Source: an uncultured Flavobacteriales bacterium (GTDB taxonomy: Bacteria; Bacteroidota; Bacteroidia; Flavobacteriales; BACL11). From it: DNA of 64,000 nt. This document shows positions 61,979 through 64,000 of the stretch, piece by piece; position 1 is the stretch's first letter, and every line of letters begins with the position of its first letter. The translations under genes and the position numbers were made by a program. The DNA lies in NCBI GenBank assembly GCA_913063045.1, contig CAJXYM010000006.1, positions 28,061-92,060 on the forward strand, given 5' to 3'. The notes below the pieces were generated by a model. That model did no database searches. It saw only the letters and a list, made by a program, of their open reading frames with translations, and was not told the origin of the DNA.

Positions 61979-64000
61979 ATGAAGAAATTACTGATTCTAC
62001 TGATAGCGTTTCTAAGTTTTTCTCAACTTCATGCAACTCATTTGATGGGAGGGGAGATTACCTGGGAATGTATTAAGATTGGTCCTGATGCAGGAAAATA
62101 TATTTTTAAACTTAAATTATACCGAGATTGTGATGGTACAAGCTTAAGTACTTTTGCTCAAACTATATACATTTGGGATCATCCAACAGAAACATCAATG
62201 TCGGTTGATTTTATTTCGAATAACGATATTTCTCCTAATTGTGATGTCGCTAACAGTGGTACACCTCAATTAGATTGTGCAACTAATCCAGTAGGAGCTG
62301 TAGAGGAATATATTTATGAATCACTTCCAATCAGCTTACCTGGGGTTCCTCCAGCAACAGGCTGGCATTTTACTTGGGACTCATGTTGTAGAAATGGAGC
62401 TATCTCAAATTTAATTCTATCAAGTACAACTTCCCCTAGTGAGGGTTTTACCCTTAGAGCGTCTATGTTTCCTTATCTTGATGCGGCTGGAAATGGGATT
62501 CCTGCAGACCCATGTTTTGATTCTTCACCACTTTTTAATGAAAGCCCAAAAACAATTATTTGTACAGGCTATCCTTTCTCATATTCCCATAATGCCTCAG
62601 ATAATGAATTAGATTCAATTGTATATTTCTGGGATGAGCCCTTGGATGATTTTGTTGGAGTCTTTAATCCAGCAGGAGGTAACCCAGCTCCACTTCCATG
62701 GCTTGCACCATATACAGTAACTCAACCTTTACCTGGTAATGTAACTCTTGACCCACAAACTGGAGAGGTATCTTATAACTCTACTCTTGCCGGAAATTTT
62801 GTTACTGTTGTTAGAGTAGATGCATATAAATGTGGTCAAAAAGTTGCGGAAGTTTACAGAGAGATTCAAGCGGTTCTTATTGCTTGCGCACCTTTGTCGG
62901 GTTCTCAACCGAATCTTCCTCCATCAATAGCTGCACCTTTTACGGATCCAATTACAGGACTACCTTCTTTTGACACAATAGTGGCGGCAGAAAGTATTGT
63001 TAGTTTTATGATAACAGGTATTGATGATTTAGATACTTATCCTAACGGAGCTTTTCAAGATGTAACATTAGAAATTACAGGAGGTCAAATGGCAGGTGAC
63101 TTTATTACTGTCTCGGATTGTGCTAATCCTCCGTGTGCAACTTTTACTGATGGCGCTGGTGGTACTCCACCCTTTTCAAGCCCTCAATTAGTTGATGGTT
63201 ATTTTGAATGGCAAACTGCATGTAGTCACATTACTACAGATGCTGGTTGTGGTAACATATCTAACCTTTATACATTTGCTATTAAAGCATATGATGATTT
63301 TTGTCCTGCTCCTGCAATTACCCTCGCAACAATTACTGTAGAAGTAACTGCTGCTAATCTTTTACCAAAGCCAGATTTGCAATGTGCATTTGTTAATGGT
63401 GCTGGAGATTTAACTTTAGATTGGAACCATAGTTTTGGGGCTAATCCATCTACAATTTATCATGTTTTTGGATCTGATAATATTGGTGGTCCTTATACCC
63501 TTTTAGCAGATATAAATTATCCTGCTCAAATGTATACTATTGACTCTTCAAGTGTGCCAATTGGATATCAGTTTTATTTTATGACACAGGAATCTGCATG
63601 TGCGGGTTCTTCTCTTGAATCAGATACTATTACTCCAATAGAGTTCCAAATTTCTCAAATGGACGTAAATTGTTGGGATGATTCTGATGGAAGAATTACA
63701 ATAGAAGTTTTAAGTACAATGCTTTCTCCATTTAGCTATTATTTAGATGGTGTTCTAAATCCAAACCCTATGCCTTATGACACTGTTTTCTCTAATCTTA
63801 CTCAAGGAACCTATACGGTTGGAGTAAGTGATAATGGTGCGTGTTTGATTAATCAAAATATTACAATTACAGCTCCGGGATCTCCTTTGCAATCTATAGT
63901 GAGTGATACAATGAATAATTGTTATGGTAGTAGTGATGGTTTTGCTGTTGGCTCTGGCGCTGGAGGAACTCCTCCTTATTTGTATGAGTGGTTTGATCAG
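61979..64000 (+). CDS. SprB-repeat surface adhesin, 5' part
   Basis: The first 674 codons of an open-ended gene. A signal peptide of about 19 residues (ending LHA) is followed by a segment opening THLMGGEITWECI, the conserved start of gliding-associated adhesins of the SprB type. A Cys-rich region of several Ig-like domains comes next. From about residue 560 there are SprB-type repeats: NCWDDSDGRI and, about 85 residues on, NCYGSSDGFAVGSGAGGTPPY. Such proteins run along the cell surface through the T9SS motor and usually end in a type B (gliding motility-associated) sorting domain, beyond this window. It should depend on PorV/PorU-type export and a SprF-like partner. The frame has no stop to the window edge. 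Confidence 0.85.
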   Translation, partial: MKKLLILLIAFLSFSQLHATHLMGGEITWECIKIGPDAGKYIFKLKLYRDCDGTSLSTFAQTIYIWDHPTETSMSVDFISNNDISPNCDVANSGTPQLDCATNPVGAVEEYIYESLPISLPGVPPATGWHFTWDSCCRNGAISNLILSSTTSPSEGFTLRASMFPYLDAAGNGIPADPCFDSSPLFNESPKTIICTGYPFSYSHNASDNELDSIVYFWDEPLDDFVGVFNPAGGNPAPLPWLAPYTVTQPLPGNVTLDPQTGEVSYNSTLAGNFVTVVRVDAYKCGQKVAEVYREIQAVLIACAPLSGSQPNLPPSIAAPFTDPITGLPSFDTIVAAESIVSFMITGIDDLDTYPNGAFQDVTLEITGGQMAGDFITVSDCANPPCATFTDGAGGTPPFSSPQLVDGYFEWQTACSHITTDAGCGNISNLYTFAIKAYDDFCPAPAITLATITVEVTAANLLPKPDLQCAFVNGAGDLTLDWNHSFGANPSTIYHVFGSDNIGGPYTLLADINYPAQMYTIDSSSVPIGYQFYFMTQESACAGSSLESDTITPIEFQISQMDVNCWDDSDGRITIEVLSTMLSPFSYYLDGVLNPNPMPYDTVFSNLTQGTYTVGVSDNGACLINQNITITAPGSPLQSIVSDTMNNCYGSSDGFAVGSGAGGTPPYLYEWFDQ

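Overview
The window looks like a chromosomal segment of an AT-rich member of the Bacteroidota, most likely a marine Flavobacteriales-type organism. The evidence is as follows. There are type IX secretion/gliding genes (gldK, a PorP/SprF protein, porU, porV) and several secreted proteins with T9SS C-terminal sorting domains. There is a SprB-repeat adhesin. Promoters of the Bacteroidota type (-7 element TAnnTTTG) recur, and clear Shine-Dalgarno sequences are rare. atpD-atpC stand as a separate pair. No insertion sequence, prophage, rRNA operon or CRISPR array is visible. The one tRNA is tRNA-Glu(UUC). Genes are densely packed, with many end overlaps.

Layout. 1-6.9 kb: a T9SS locus, with gldK and porP leftward and porU, a glutaredoxin, porV and ispF rightward. 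6.9-10.4 kb: a leftward oxidative-stress group (katG, peroxiredoxin, a DUF4442-like protein) with a palindromic operator candidate upstream of katG. 10.4-15 kb: a six-gene leftward operon (ung, L,D-transpeptidase, rmuC, rlmB, methyltransferase, ZIP transporter). 15.1-18.7 kb: a 40-aa lipoprotein, lipA and a secreted M43 metalloprotease. 18.7-24.1 kb: a complete leftward operon lpxK-punA-(choice-of-anchor B protein)-gatB-lpxH, from promoter to terminator. 24.2-32.2 kb: Nif3-like and zinc-ribbon proteins, a helical-repeat protein, a FadL-like porin, an Asn-rich lipoprotein, proS and an unknown gene. 32.4-33.5 kb: tRNA-Glu, rpsT and a HAD phosphatase. 33.5-39.7 kb: a leftward operon M61 peptidase-hpt-adk-obg-PAP2-(47-aa membrane ORF)-PafA-like phosphatase. 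39.7-44.5 kb: lpdA and a giant secreted BNR/PKD protein. 44.6-50.8 kb: metK leftward and metH-metF rightward. 50.8-56.1 kb: a GldA-like ABC ATPase, rsgA, dtd, nth, a YiiX-like hydrolase, atpC and atpD. 56.2-61.8 kb: ribF, a two-component pair and a UvrD-type helicase. 62 kb to the end: the start of a SprB-like adhesin.

The most interesting feature is the 340-bp metK-metH intergenic region. Two divergent TAnnTTTG promoters, 46 bp apart, each fire into a different SAM riboswitch architecture. A textbook SAM-I aptamer precedes metH-metF. A SAM-II-like pseudoknot aptamer precedes metK, with two nested alternative helices that would mask its conserved core. Methionine synthesis and SAM synthesis would thus be sensed by two unrelated folds reading the same metabolite back to back.

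Other points of note: several promoters sit so close to start codons that leaderless mRNAs are expected; an endonuclease III lacks the iron-sulfur cysteines; two terminators end only a few bases before the next start codon; and two small genes (40 and 47 aa) are easily missed. All identifications are by reading motifs and family resemblance; no database search was possible.
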